Origin: DATATV01 sp035551355
GTDB taxonomy: Bacteria > Actinomycetota > Actinomycetes > Mycobacteriales > Pseudonocardiaceae
Assembly: GCA_035551355.1 (NCBI GenBank)
Contig: DASZNF010000017.1
Coordinates: 1 to 64,000, forward strand
Direction: 5' to 3'
DNA: 64,000 nt
The translations under genes were made by a program, and so were the position numbers. The notes beneath the pieces are model-generated. The model had not been told where the DNA came from, ran no database searches, and was given only the letters and a program-made list of their open reading frames with translations. Shown piece after piece: positions 23,754 through 32,248 of this stretch (within the stretch, counting starts at the first letter, position 1; each line of letters starts with the position of its first letter).

Positions 23754-24682
23754 CGGCGCCCACCTCCGCGCAACGCCGGGGTCAGCACGGACTCCAATGC
23801 CCGCCCGCACAACGTGAACGCCAATACCACCACCACGATCGCCAACCCGGGCGGCAGCAGATACCACCACGCCCCGGCGGTCACCGCGCCGTTGGTCCAC
23901 GCCGCGTGCAACATCTCCCCCCACGAGGTCGAGGACAGATCACCGACACCGAGGAACGCCAGCGTCGACTCGGCGATGATCGCGTTGGCCACGTTCAATG
24001 TGGTGTTGGCCAGCACCAGCGGCAGCACCGCGGGCAGCACGTGCCGCAGCACCACATGCCAGTGCCCGCCGCCCAGCGCGCGGGCTCGCTCGATGTAGGG
24101 GCGGGTCTCCACGGTCAGCGTCTGGGCCCGCACCAGCCGCGCGGTCACCGGCCAGCTGGTCAACCCGATGGCCAGGATCACCGTGCCGGTGCCGGCGTGC
24201 AACGCCGCGGACAACGCCACGGCCAGCACCAAACTGGGCAGCACCAGGAAGAAGTCGGTGACACGCAACAGGATCGCGGCCACCCACCGGCCGAAGTGCG
24301 CGGCCAGCAACCCGACCACGGTGCCGATCCCGACACACAACGCGGCCGCGGCGAACCCGACCAGCAGCGAGATCCGCGAACCCCACCACAGCAACACCAG
24401 CACCGACCGGCCGCTTTCGTCGGTGCCCAGCCAGTCCTGCCCGCTCGGCGCGGCCATCCGCGCCCCCGTCGCCTGGGTGACGTCCAGCTGCGCGGCGTCC
24501 GACAGCACCGGCGCCAGCAGCGCCAGCACCACGATCAGCACCAGAATTCCCAGGCCCACCAGGCCCGAGCGGCTCCGCGCGAAGGTGCGCCACACCTGCC
24601 TGGCCGCGGCCCACCGCCGCCGCCAGGTGATCGCCCGCCGGCCGCCCATCGCCGCGGTGGGGGGATTCGCCGTGTCCGTCAT
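23750..24682 (-). CDS. Peptide ABC transporter permease (DppC/OppC-like)
   Basis: 310 residues with six predicted membrane helices. The N-terminal soluble segment contains the usual APSGQDWLGTDESGRSVL loop found in C-type permeases. The EAA loop is ERARALGGGHWHVVLRHVLP. The Trp-rich outer loop before the last helix (WTNGAVTAGAWWYLLPPG) is also characteristic. Partner of the DppB-like permease encoded immediately upstream (4-bp overlap). Confidence 0.92.
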   Translation of the reverse strand: MTDTANPPTAAMGGRRAITWRRRWAAARQVWRTFARSRSGLVGLGILVLIVVLALLAPVLSDAAQLDVTQATGARMAAPSGQDWLGTDESGRSVLVLLWWGSRISLLVGFAAAALCVGIGTVVGLLAAHFGRWVAAILLRVTDFFLVLPSLVLAVALSAALHAGTGTVILAIGLTSWPVTARLVRAQTLTVETRPYIERARALGGGHWHVVLRHVLPAVLPLVLANTTLNVANAIIAESTLAFLGVGDLSSTSWGEMLHAAWTNGAVTAGAWWYLLPPGLAIVVVVLAFTLCGRALESVLTPALRGGGRR

Positions 24683-25731
24683 GATGTGCGCACCCTCGGA
24701 TCCAACACGCGATACAGCAACTCCGCGATCAGGTTCATCACCACCACCGCCCCGGCCAGGGTGATGAACGTGCCCTGCAGCAACGGCAGATCCGGCACGC
24801 CCAACGCCCGGTACAGCAGCAAACCCAAGCCCGGCCAGGAAAACACCGTCTCCACCGTCACCGCGCCGTTGACCACCAAGCCCAGGTTCAGGAAGATCAA
24901 CGTCACCGTCGGCAGCAACGCGTTCGGCACCGCATGCCGACGGCGCACCTGGTCATCAGTCAATCCCTTGGCCCGCGCGGTGTTCAGGTAGTCGGCGTGC
25001 ATCTCCTCCAGCAGCGAGGACCGCATCACCAGCAGGTACTGCGCGTAGAACGCGGCGATCAACGTGATGCATGGCAGCACCATGTGGTGCGCGATGTCCA
25101 GTGCCTGCGGGAAGAACCCGGACGGCGTATCCACCGACACCATGCCCTGCACCGGGAAGATCCCCGGAATCGGGCCGACCCCGACACCGAACACCATCAG
25201 CAGGATCAGCCCGAGCCAGAACTGCGGCACCGACCACAGCGTCAACGCCACCCCGGTGGTGGTCCGGTCCATCGTCGACTCGCGCCGCCACGCGCTGCGC
25301 GAGCCCAGCCACAAGCCCAGCGCCGCGGCCAGAATCGTGGACGTGCCCACCAGCAGCACGGTCGGCCACAACGCCTGCCGGACCAGCGTCCACACCGGCT
25401 GGCTGTAGGTGAACGAGGTGCCGAAATCCCCGTGCAGCACACCCCACAGGTACTGTCCGAACTGGACGATCAGCGGTTTGTCCAGCCCCAGCTGGGTCCG
25501 CAGCTGCGCCAGCTGTCTGGCCCCCACCGGCTGCCCACGGGTCATCGTGGTCACCGGATCGCCGGGCAGCACCCGGAACAGGAAGAACCCGAGCACGATC
25601 ACCAGAACCAGGCTGATCACCGCGCCGCCCAGTTTGACCGCCACGAACCGCAGGGTCCCCGAGGAACCCCGCGATCCCTGGCCGGTCAACGCATCGAGGC
25701 CGCCTTCGGCGGACGCGAGCGCATCAGTCAC
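24679..25731 (-). CDS. Peptide ABC transporter permease (DppB/OppB-like)
   Basis: 350 residues. After a cytoplasmic N-terminus of about 28 residues comes the first helix and the conserved FRVLPGDPVTTMTRG periplasmic-loop start, LGLDKPLIVQFGQYLWGVL, and the EAA loop YLNTARAKGLTDDQVRRRH near the C-terminus. Six helices overall. Starts 4 bp after the binding-protein stop. Confidence 0.92.
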   Translation of the reverse strand: MTDALASAEGGLDALTGQGSRGSSGTLRFVAVKLGGAVISLVLVIVLGFFLFRVLPGDPVTTMTRGQPVGARQLAQLRTQLGLDKPLIVQFGQYLWGVLHGDFGTSFTYSQPVWTLVRQALWPTVLLVGTSTILAAALGLWLGSRSAWRRESTMDRTTTGVALTLWSVPQFWLGLILLMVFGVGVGPIPGIFPVQGMVSVDTPSGFFPQALDIAHHMVLPCITLIAAFYAQYLLVMRSSLLEEMHADYLNTARAKGLTDDQVRRRHAVPNALLPTVTLIFLNLGLVVNGAVTVETVFSWPGLGLLLYRALGVPDLPLLQGTFITLAGAVVVMNLIAELLYRVLDPRVRTS

Positions 25732-25735
25732 GCGA

Positions 25736-27547
25736 TCACTCCCGGTCGTCCGCGGTGCGCACCCGGCGCCGCCGACTCACGAAGAACAACACCAGGCCCA
25801 GCACCACCACAACGACCACGACCACCACCACGATCACCGGGGTCGACGAGGATCCCCCGGCCGAGGCCAGCGGCGTGGCGTAGAGATAGCTCCAGTAGCC
25901 GTTCTGCCCGAAGATCACCCCGCCCGGATCCGGCTGGACCGCGAACGGCGCGAACTTGTCCGACCGGTAGGCCTCCAAGGCGTTGGCGTACACCAGGGTC
26001 ACCATCGGCGCCTGCTGGTAGAGCACCTGCTGCATCTGCTTGACGATCGTCGCCCGGGTCGCGGTGTCCGGGGCGCTCACCGACTGCTGGTAGAGCTGGT
26101 CGTACTGCGGATCGCAGAAGAAATCATCCGTCGTTCCGGTCTGGCCCTGCGCGTCGGGCCGCTGCGAACAGGTCTGGATGGACAGCACGTAGTCCGGGTC
26201 CGGGTTGGTGGTCCAGGTGCTCAACGCCAGGTCGTAGAGGCCGGCGCTGTCCACCTCGTCGATCTTGTCGCTGGACATGATCTGCGTGGTCACCCCGAGA
26301 CCCAACTGCTTGAGCCAGCCCGCGATGTACTGCAGCTCCTGGGCGTCCTGCACCCGGTCGGATTCGCCGTACACCCGCAACGTGACCGGCTTGCCGTCCT
26401 TGCCCATCCGCTGCCCGTTCACCAGCGGATACCCGGCCGCGGTCAGGGCTTTCCCGGCCGCGTCCAGATCGAATTCACGGGCCTGCCCCGGTGCCGGATC
26501 CCAGTGATAGGTGGTGAACCGGGCCGGAATATAGCCGGTGCCCGGCTGGGCATAACCGCCGTAAACCTGTTTCACCAACGTGTTCACGTCGATCGCCTGC
26601 GCGACCGCCCGCCGGAACGCCACGTCCTTCAACGCCGGGTTCCCGTCGCCGATCGCCTCACCGCTGTTGGTCGCCGCCCCCGGGTTCATCAGCAACTCGG
26701 TGAACCGGGCGCCCTCGGCCTTGTTCGTGGTGATGTCCGGCTGTCCCTGCAACGCGTTGAACTGCGCGGGCGAGAGGTTCTGCACCAGATCGACGTCGCC
26801 CTTCTTCAACGCCTGCACCGCCGCGTCGGTGTTGTCGAAGTGCACGAAATCCAGTTCGTCGATCTTCGGCCGGCCACGCCAGTAGGTCGGGTTCGCGACC
26901 AGCTTCGCGTACTGGCCGGCCTTGTAGTCCGACAACAGGAACGGTCCGCTGCTGACCACCGGCTGCCCGCCGCCGGGCAGATTCGGGTAGTCGTGGATGT
27001 TGCTCACCTTCGACCACACGTGCTGCGGCACGATCGGGATGTCCAGCGCCAGCATCGACGCCTGGGGCGACTTCGTCCTGATCACCACGGTGCTGTCGTT
27101 GGGCGCGGTCACCGAGGCGAAGTTCTGCGTGAAGTTCCCGTTCGCGGTGGCCGCGACCGGGTTGGTCATCATCAGGTTGTAGGTGAACGCCACATCCTTC
27201 GCGGTGATCGGCACCCCGTCCGACCACTTCGCCCCCGACCGGATCGTGTAGGTCCAGGTCAGCCGATCGGCCGAGGTCGTCCACTTCGACGCCAACGCGG
27301 GCACCGGCGACTCGTCCTTCTGCGAGTACGTCGTCAGGAACTCGTACATCTCCCGGCCGATCTGCGTGCCGGCCACCGTGATGGAGATGAACGGGTTCAA
27401 CGAGTCGATGTCCTGAGTCAGCGCCACGACCAACTTCGTCGGCGTCGCCGCGGCCGCCCGCTGCGCGTGTTGTGGCGCGGCCACCGCTGTGCCGGACATC
27501 GCCAGCACCGCCGCCGCAACCGCCAAGCCCACCCGCCTGATTAACAC
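25736..27547 (-). CDS. Family 5 extracellular solute-binding protein with C-terminal membrane anchor
   Basis: 603 residues from GTG 27547. An N-terminal signal peptide (MLIRRVGLAVAAAVLAMS, cut probably after AVA) lacks a lipobox Cys. The family 5 domain spans the rest: LVVALTQDIDSLNPFISITV, WTYTIRSGAKWSDGVPITAKD and YNPTYW-like ANPTYWRGRPKIDELDF. Near the end is a poly-Val helix (about residues 575-595) followed by FFVSRRRRVRTADDRE, a stop-transfer anchor with basic cytoplasmic tail. There is no LPxTG motif. Usual actinobacterial peptide-binding proteins are lipoproteins, so this anchoring is unusual. The C-terminal helix may hold the protein next to the permease pair. Confidence 0.9.
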   Translation of the reverse strand: MLIRRVGLAVAAAVLAMSGTAVAAPQHAQRAAAATPTKLVVALTQDIDSLNPFISITVAGTQIGREMYEFLTTYSQKDESPVPALASKWTTSADRLTWTYTIRSGAKWSDGVPITAKDVAFTYNLMMTNPVAATANGNFTQNFASVTAPNDSTVVIRTKSPQASMLALDIPIVPQHVWSKVSNIHDYPNLPGGGQPVVSSGPFLLSDYKAGQYAKLVANPTYWRGRPKIDELDFVHFDNTDAAVQALKKGDVDLVQNLSPAQFNALQGQPDITTNKAEGARFTELLMNPGAATNSGEAIGDGNPALKDVAFRRAVAQAIDVNTLVKQVYGGYAQPGTGYIPARFTTYHWDPAPGQAREFDLDAAGKALTAAGYPLVNGQRMGKDGKPVTLRVYGESDRVQDAQELQYIAGWLKQLGLGVTTQIMSSDKIDEVDSAGLYDLALSTWTTNPDPDYVLSIQTCSQRPDAQGQTGTTDDFFCDPQYDQLYQQSVSAPDTATRATIVKQMQQVLYQQAPMVTLVYANALEAYRSDKFAPFAVQPDPGGVIFGQNGYWSYLYATPLASAGGSSSTPVIVVVVVVVVVVLGLVLFFVSRRRRVRTADDRE

Positions 27548-27592
27548 CAAGCACCACCCCATCCACAAGATTGGTGAAGAAGTAACCATCAC

Positions 27593-27609
27593 TTGACGTG
27601 CGAAGTCAA
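27593..27609. promoter_or_regulatory. Inverted repeat in the divergent dpp / M55 peptidase promoter region
   Basis: TTGAC (27593-27597) and GTCAA (27605-27609) are inverted 5-bp arms with a 7-bp spacer, lying between the binding-protein gene and the M55 peptidase gene. Position suggests joint control of importer and peptidases; arms are short, so this is tentative. Confidence 0.3.
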
Positions 27610-27612
27610 CGA

Positions 27613-27642
27613 TTGCCGACAGATCGTTGCACGACGTAACGT
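27613..27642 (+). promoter_or_regulatory. Candidate leaderless promoter of the M55/M20 peptidase operon
   Basis: TTGCCG (27613-27618), an 18-bp spacer and TAACGT (27637-27642) place the transcription start at about 27650, exactly at the GTG start codon. No ribosome-binding site precedes that codon, which fits a leaderless mRNA. Confidence 0.35.
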
Positions 27643-27649
27643 AGCCCCC

Positions 27650-28477
27650 GTGCGGATCATGATCTCAGCAGACATGGAAGGCGCCACCGGAGTCACCTGG
27701 CCCGCCGACGTCAAGGCCGGAACCGAACAGTGGCAGCGCTTCCGACACATGTTCACCGGCGACGTCAACGCCACCATCACCGGCCTGGCCGCCGCGGGCG
27801 CCACCGACATCCTGGTCAACGAGGCCCACAGCGCTCAGCGCAACCTGCTGCTGGAAGACCTCCACACCGACGCCCGCATGCTCACCGGCCGCCACAAACC
27901 CCTGTCCATGATGGAAGGCATCGACCGCGACCTCGACGGCGTCGTCTTCCTCGGCTACCACACCGGCGCGGGCACCGAAGGCGTCCTCGCCCACACCTAC
28001 CTGGCCAACTCCATCACCGGCGTCTGGCTGGACGGCACGCACGCCAGCGAAGGCCGCCTCAACACGGCGCTGGCCGCCGAACACGGCGTCCCGGTCATCC
28101 TGGTCACCGGCGACGACCGCACCTGCACCGACGCCCACGACTACGCCCCCGACGCGGAAACCGTGGCCGTCAAGGAATGCGTCAGCCGCTACGCCGCCAT
28201 CTGCGCCCCGCCCCGCAGCACCGCGCAATGGATCACCGACGCCGCCCGCACAGCGATGAGCAAAGCCGGCCACTACCCTGGCGCCGTCGCACCCCACCGC
28301 ATCGAGATCGAGTTCGACGCCACCCACCTGGCCGCCGCTGTCGCCGTCATCCCCACCATCGAGCAGATCGCCGAACGCCGCATCGGCTTCGACGCCCCGA
28401 CCATGACCGAGGCGATGAAAGCCTTCAAGATCGCCACCGCCATCGCCGCCGGCGCCATCGAGGACAACTATGGCTGA
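27650..28477 (+). CDS. M55 family D-aminopeptidase (DppA-like)
   Basis: 275 residues from GTG 27650 (MRIMISADMEGATGVTW). The metal and catalytic residues of the family are visible: Asp and Glu in SADMEG, His in LVNEAHSAQRN, His in FLGYHTGAG and Glu in THASEGRLN. Bacillus DppA releases N-terminal D-amino acids from short peptides and forms a decamer. Divergent from the five-gene importer and coupled (8-bp overlap) to an M20 peptidase, it probably processes imported peptides containing D-Ala, for example wall-derived peptides. In Bacillus subtilis dppA is also in the importer operon. Confidence 0.9.
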   Translation: MRIMISADMEGATGVTWPADVKAGTEQWQRFRHMFTGDVNATITGLAAAGATDILVNEAHSAQRNLLLEDLHTDARMLTGRHKPLSMMEGIDRDLDGVVFLGYHTGAGTEGVLAHTYLANSITGVWLDGTHASEGRLNTALAAEHGVPVILVTGDDRTCTDAHDYAPDAETVAVKECVSRYAAICAPPRSTAQWITDAARTAMSKAGHYPGAVAPHRIEIEFDATHLAAAVAVIPTIEQIAERRIGFDAPTMTEAMKAFKIATAIAAGAIEDNYG

Positions 28478-29771
28478 CACCCCCACCCCGGTGGACCTGT
28501 GCCGCGACCTCATCCGGTTCGACACCACCAACCACGGCAACGGCAACGCCGCAGGCGAACGCGCCGCCGCCGAATACGTCGCCGGGCACCTCACCGCCGC
28601 CGGCCTGGACCCCGTCCTGCTCGAACGCTCCCCCGGCCGCAGCAACGTCCTCACCCGCATCCCCGGCGCCAACCCCCACCTCCCGGCCATCCTCGCCCAC
28701 GCCCACCTCGACGTGGTGCCCGCCGACCCAGCCGACTGGACCGTCCCGCCCTTCGCAGGCGAACTGCGCGACGGCCGGCTTTACGGCCGCGGCGCCACCG
28801 ACATGAAGGACGTGTGCGCCATGTTGCTCACCGTGGCCCACCGCTGGGCCGCGAGCAACACCCGGCCGCAACGCGACATCGTCCTCGCCTTCGTCGCCGA
28901 CGAGGAAGACCGCGGCATCGACGGCGCCGAATGGCTGGTGGACAAGCACCCCGACCTGTTCGAGGGCGTCGCCGCGGCGATCAGCGAAACCGGCGGTTAC
29001 ACCCACCACGTCAACGGCACCCACCTCTACCCGGTGGCCACCGCCGAACGCGGCACCGCGCACCTGCGGCTGACCGCCCGAGGCCGGGCCGGCCACGGCT
29101 CCCGCCCCAACACCGACAACGCCGTCACCCACCTGGTGCACACCCTGGCCCGCATCGCCGACCACCCATGGCCGGTCCGGCTCACCCCGACCGTGCGGGC
29201 CTACCTCGAACGCACCGGCAAGGCGCTGGGCATCCCGGTCGACCTCACCGACGACGCCGGCGTGGACGCCACCATCGCGGCGCTGGGCGAGGCCGGCATG
29301 ATCGCCGCCACCACCGTGCGGGCCAGCTCCACCCCCACCGTGCTGGACGCCGGGTACAAGGTGAACGTCATCCCCAGCACCGCCACCGCCCAGATCGACG
29401 TGCGTACCCTGCCCGGCATCGAGGACGAGGTCCTGGCCACCATCGACGAACTGCTCGGCCCCGACATCACCCGCGAATTCGTCGCCCACCAGACCCCGGT
29501 CGAAGCCCCCATCGACAGCGACTGGTTCGACGCCATGGCCGCCGCGCTGCGCGCCGAGGACCCCGACGCCGTCGTCGTGCCCTACTGCATGGGCGGCGGC
29601 ACCGACGCCAAGGCCTTCACCAAACTCGGCATCGACTGCTTCGGCTTCGCCCCGCTGCTGCTGCCGCCCGACTACGACTACCGCGTGCAGGCCCATGGCG
29701 TGGACGAGCACATCCCGGTCGACGCCCTGGAATTCGGCACCCGGGTACTGTCCCATTTCTTGCAGAAGTGA
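28470..29771 (+). CDS. M20-family metallopeptidase
   Basis: 433 residues of the M20/M25/M40 (ArgE/DapE/carboxypeptidase) family. Metal-binding residues: HAHLDVVPADPADW (first His and Asp), GRGATDMKDVC (bridging Asp), FVADEEDRGIDG (catalytic Glu-Glu) and the His in AHGVDEHIPVD near the C-terminus. A dimerisation/lid domain lies at about residues 195-310 (TARGRAGHGSRPNTDNAV). Translated with the M55 peptidase and likely to finish hydrolysis of its products. Confidence 0.93.
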   Translation: MADTPTPVDLCRDLIRFDTTNHGNGNAAGERAAAEYVAGHLTAAGLDPVLLERSPGRSNVLTRIPGANPHLPAILAHAHLDVVPADPADWTVPPFAGELRDGRLYGRGATDMKDVCAMLLTVAHRWAASNTRPQRDIVLAFVADEEDRGIDGAEWLVDKHPDLFEGVAAAISETGGYTHHVNGTHLYPVATAERGTAHLRLTARGRAGHGSRPNTDNAVTHLVHTLARIADHPWPVRLTPTVRAYLERTGKALGIPVDLTDDAGVDATIAALGEAGMIAATTVRASSTPTVLDAGYKVNVIPSTATAQIDVRTLPGIEDEVLATIDELLGPDITREFVAHQTPVEAPIDSDWFDAMAAALRAEDPDAVVVPYCMGGGTDAKAFTKLGIDCFGFAPLLLPPDYDYRVQAHGVDEHIPVDALEFGTRVLSHFLQK

Positions 29772-30011
29772 CCGGAACTTCGCACAACCCCTTCCCTCCA
29801 CAGTGGACCGCGCGCACCGATCGCGCTGACCCACTGCGCACGACACGCCCCGATCCGGTGGCCCATCGTGCCCCGCACGGGTGATGTGTCCCCGGAAAAG
29901 GATCTTCATCCTGCGCATTTGCGCTGGCAGACATACCTTCGGCGAGGGTCGGGACCGCAGCGCCGCCGCCACGGCCCGCACGCACACCCGGCCCAAGGGA
30001 AGGTCGCTGCC
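29772..30011 (+). other. Intergenic spacer, no gene seen
   Basis: These 240 bp between the M20 peptidase and the Pr6Pr protein contain no convincing coding sequence. The frame of the downstream gene is open through part of it, but without a good start. Near 29922-29938 a TTGCGC...CATACCT arrangement could be a promoter for the downstream gene. An AAGGGAAGG ribosome-binding site ends 9 bp before GTG 30012. Confidence 0.5.
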
Positions 30012-30644
30012 GTGGTCCACGCCCGCCTGCTCGCCACCTACCGCATCGGCTTCGCCGCCCTGGCCGCGACCGCGCTGGCCGCCACCGCCAAACAGGCCGC
30101 CAACCCGAAGGAACTCCTCGACTTCTTCAGCTACTTCACCGACGAATCCAACATTCTCGGTGTGCTCGTGCTGGCCTGGGGCGGCATCGCGGCCTTGCTC
30201 GGCCGGCGCGGCGTGCCCGAACACATACGCGGGGCGGTGGTCGTGTATCTCATGGTCACCGCCGTGGTCTACGCCAGCCTCCTGAGCACCCAGGCGCCCG
30301 TGCCCTGGCCCAACACGATCATGCACCGGGTCATGCCGGTCGTGGTCGTGCTCGACTGGCTGCTCGCCCCGCCCAGCCGCCCGCTGTCCGCCGCGCGCAG
30401 CCTGTACTGGCTCACCTTTCCGTTGGCATATCTGGGATACACGCTGCTGCGCGGTCCGCACGCCGACTGGTACCCCTACCCGTTCCTCACCCCGGCCGGC
30501 CCCGACTACACCACCGTCGCCATCAACTGCGCCGGCATCGCCGTGGGCTTCGCCGTGCTGTGCCTTGCCGTCACCTGGACCGGCAATGTCCTGAGCCGCC
30601 GCCGGACCCCCATGCCCGCCCAGGAGGGCCTGGCCCAGCCGTAG
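30012..30644 (+). CDS. Pr6Pr family membrane protein
   Basis: 210 residues with six predicted membrane helices. FSYFTDESNILGVLVLAWG and HRVMPVVVVLDWLLAPP are the conserved helix ends of the Pr6Pr (FAR-17a/AIG1-like) family, which includes an S-N motif and a conserved His-Asp pair. The start GTG 30012 is supported by an AAGGGAAGG site 8 bp upstream. Eukaryotic relatives (AIG1/ADTRP) hydrolyse fatty-acid esters of hydroxy fatty acids with Thr and His as catalytic residues. Whether this protein does so is unknown. Confidence 0.82.
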   Translation: MVHARLLATYRIGFAALAATALAATAKQAANPKELLDFFSYFTDESNILGVLVLAWGGIAALLGRRGVPEHIRGAVVVYLMVTAVVYASLLSTQAPVPWPNTIMHRVMPVVVVLDWLLAPPSRPLSAARSLYWLTFPLAYLGYTLLRGPHADWYPYPFLTPAGPDYTTVAINCAGIAVGFAVLCLAVTWTGNVLSRRRTPMPAQEGLAQP

Positions 30645-30654
30645 ACTGGGTCCA

Positions 30655-31725
30655 ATGCGAGTTGATCAGTGGCGGCGAAGGGCGATACTGCTCGTCGCAC
30701 TCATCGCGATTCTGCTGCTCGCCGGCGCCGACGGCGTGCCACCGCTGCCCAGGCCGGCCCTCGCCCCGCCCAAGGCCGTGCCCCCAGCCATCGTGTCCAT
30801 GGGCGACTCCACCATCTCCGGCGAAGGCGCGGGCGACTACGTTGCCGGCACCGACGGTCAGAACGGCGACTGGTGCCACCGCTCGACCGACGCCGAGATC
30901 AACAAGGTCAGCCTGCCCGGCGGGGTCAAACAGCTCAACCTGGCCTGCTCCGGCGCGGACAGCAGCGACGTCGGCCTCGGCAAGGCCGTGCACTACACCG
31001 AACCGGCCCAGGCCACCCGGCTTGCGCTGATCGCCCGCCAGTACCGCATCCAGGCCATCGTGGTCGCCACCGGCGCCAACGACGACCCGCAGTTCGCCAA
31101 TACCCTCACCAGCTGCGTGCAGGCCTGGTTCTCCAGCGGAAATCCCGGCTGCAGCGCCAACTTCGACCACATCTGGCAACGGCGCGTCGACCTGATGGTG
31201 CCCAAGGTGGTCAACACGCTGCGCGACATCCGCCGCGCGATGACCGGCGCCGGCTACGCCCCCGGCAGCTACCAGCTCGTGCTCCAGTCCTACGCCGCCC
31301 CGCTGGGCCCGGACGTGGCCGCCGGGTACCAGAACCTCAACGGCTGCCCGCTGCGCAGCACCGACCTGGAGTGGATCCGGGACACCGGCGTGGTCATGCT
31401 CGACGACGGCCTGCACCGCGCCGCCACCCAGGCCGGCGTGCGCTACCTGGATCTGGACAAGGCCGGCCTCGGCCACGAGGCCTGCTCCGGCGGCGCCAAC
31501 CCGAGCAACGAGTGGTTCACCCGGCTGACCGTGGCCTGGCAGGACCTGCAGACCGACAACCGCGCTTCCCATGCGCTGCAACAGTCCTTCCACCCCAACG
31601 CCCGCGGCCAGGCCGCGTTCGGCGAGTGCCTGGCCGCGTTCCTGGGCACCGACGACGAAGCCGCATCCTGCCTGTCCGGCGCCGATGGCACGCTGCGCCC
31701 GGCCGCGATCATCCCGTCCGGCTGA
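30655..31725 (+). CDS. Secreted SGNH/GDSL-family hydrolase
   Basis: 356 residues with an N-terminal signal or anchor (RRAILLVALIAILLLAGADG). SGNH blocks: MGDSTISGEGAGDY with nucleophile Ser, a Gly/Asn pair in LACSGADSSD and ATGANDDPQF, and a C-terminal QQSFHPNARGQAAF holding the catalytic His. Several Cys pairs suggest disulfides outside the membrane. It probably acts on wall or envelope esters (inference). A TAGACT hexamer at 30642-30647, overlapping the stop of the previous gene, would give a transcript that starts at this ATG. Confidence 0.87.
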   Translation: MRVDQWRRRAILLVALIAILLLAGADGVPPLPRPALAPPKAVPPAIVSMGDSTISGEGAGDYVAGTDGQNGDWCHRSTDAEINKVSLPGGVKQLNLACSGADSSDVGLGKAVHYTEPAQATRLALIARQYRIQAIVVATGANDDPQFANTLTSCVQAWFSSGNPGCSANFDHIWQRRVDLMVPKVVNTLRDIRRAMTGAGYAPGSYQLVLQSYAAPLGPDVAAGYQNLNGCPLRSTDLEWIRDTGVVMLDDGLHRAATQAGVRYLDLDKAGLGHEACSGGANPSNEWFTRLTVAWQDLQTDNRASHALQQSFHPNARGQAAFGECLAAFLGTDDEAASCLSGADGTLRPAAIIPSG

Positions 31726-31775
31726 GGTCTTTCTTTCTGCGCTGTTTTGGTGTGAACGTGACGGCTGTAATGATG

Positions 31776-31818
31776 TTTAATTTCAGCTCTCACTGAAGTT
31801 ATAGAGATAAAGTTACAA
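31776..31818. repeat. AT-rich repeated element, copy A
   Basis: Within the convergent gap between the SGNH hydrolase and a GNAT gene lies an AT-rich sequence beginning TTTAATTTCA, then four variable bases and TCACTGAAG, followed by a YTATMG-like tail. The copy at 39963-40005 shares TTAATTTCA-N4-TCACTGAAG-Y-TAT and, with small differences, the following 18 bp. The core is a dyad (TTCA-N8-TGAA, arms extendable to 9 bp with two mismatches). The element stands out sharply from the GC-rich surroundings. The last 6 bp overlap the GNAT stop. Confidence 0.7.
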
Positions 31819-32205
31819 GGCGATGAGACCGGCCTGGGTCGGCCGGAAGCCACACGAATCGAAGTAGAAGGCGCGCAGGTCATCCTCGAAATCCACGTGC
31901 AGCCACTCGCACCCGGCCGCCCGGGCCGCCCCCACCGCGATCTCCACCAGCCGGGTGCCCACGCCCTGATGCCGCACCCGCCGCGCGGCCAGCGTGTCCA
32001 GCAGGAACGCGTGCACGTCCCCGTCCCAGGCCACGTTCACGAACCCGACCAGGGCGGTGCCCTCCCGCGCGACCACCCAGCCCAGGCTGTGCCGGTTGAC
32101 CTGGGCCCACCAGTCCACGGCGAGCACCCGATGGTCGAAACCCTCCGCGTGCAGCGCGTTGAGCTCCGGATCGCCGAACCGGCCCCGCCAGGCGTACTCG
32201 ATCAT
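31813..32205 (-). CDS. GNAT-family acetyltransferase
   Basis: 130 residues. The acetyl-CoA binding motif is VRHQGVGTRLVEIAVGAARAAG, preceded by VVAREGTALVGFVNVAWDG and followed by LHVDFEDDLRAFYFDSCGF, which is the alpha4-beta7 region of small single-domain GNATs. Substrate unknown. Its neighbour on the same strand is an Lrp-type regulator 43 bp upstream, which suggests possible co-transcription. Confidence 0.87.
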   Translation of the reverse strand: MIEYAWRGRFGDPELNALHAEGFDHRVLAVDWWAQVNRHSLGWVVAREGTALVGFVNVAWDGDVHAFLLDTLAARRVRHQGVGTRLVEIAVGAARAAGCEWLHVDFEDDLRAFYFDSCGFRPTQAGLIAL

Positions 32206-32248
32206 CGGGTCACCCTACGAGCGCGGCCGGCCCATCGACACCCGGTTT

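Noticed and set aside
28425..30461. 678-codon open frame on the - strand across M20 and Pr6Pr genes
   Set aside because: Spans two well-supported opposite genes and a non-coding gap; Gly/Val/Asp-rich composition typical of antisense GC-rich DNA.
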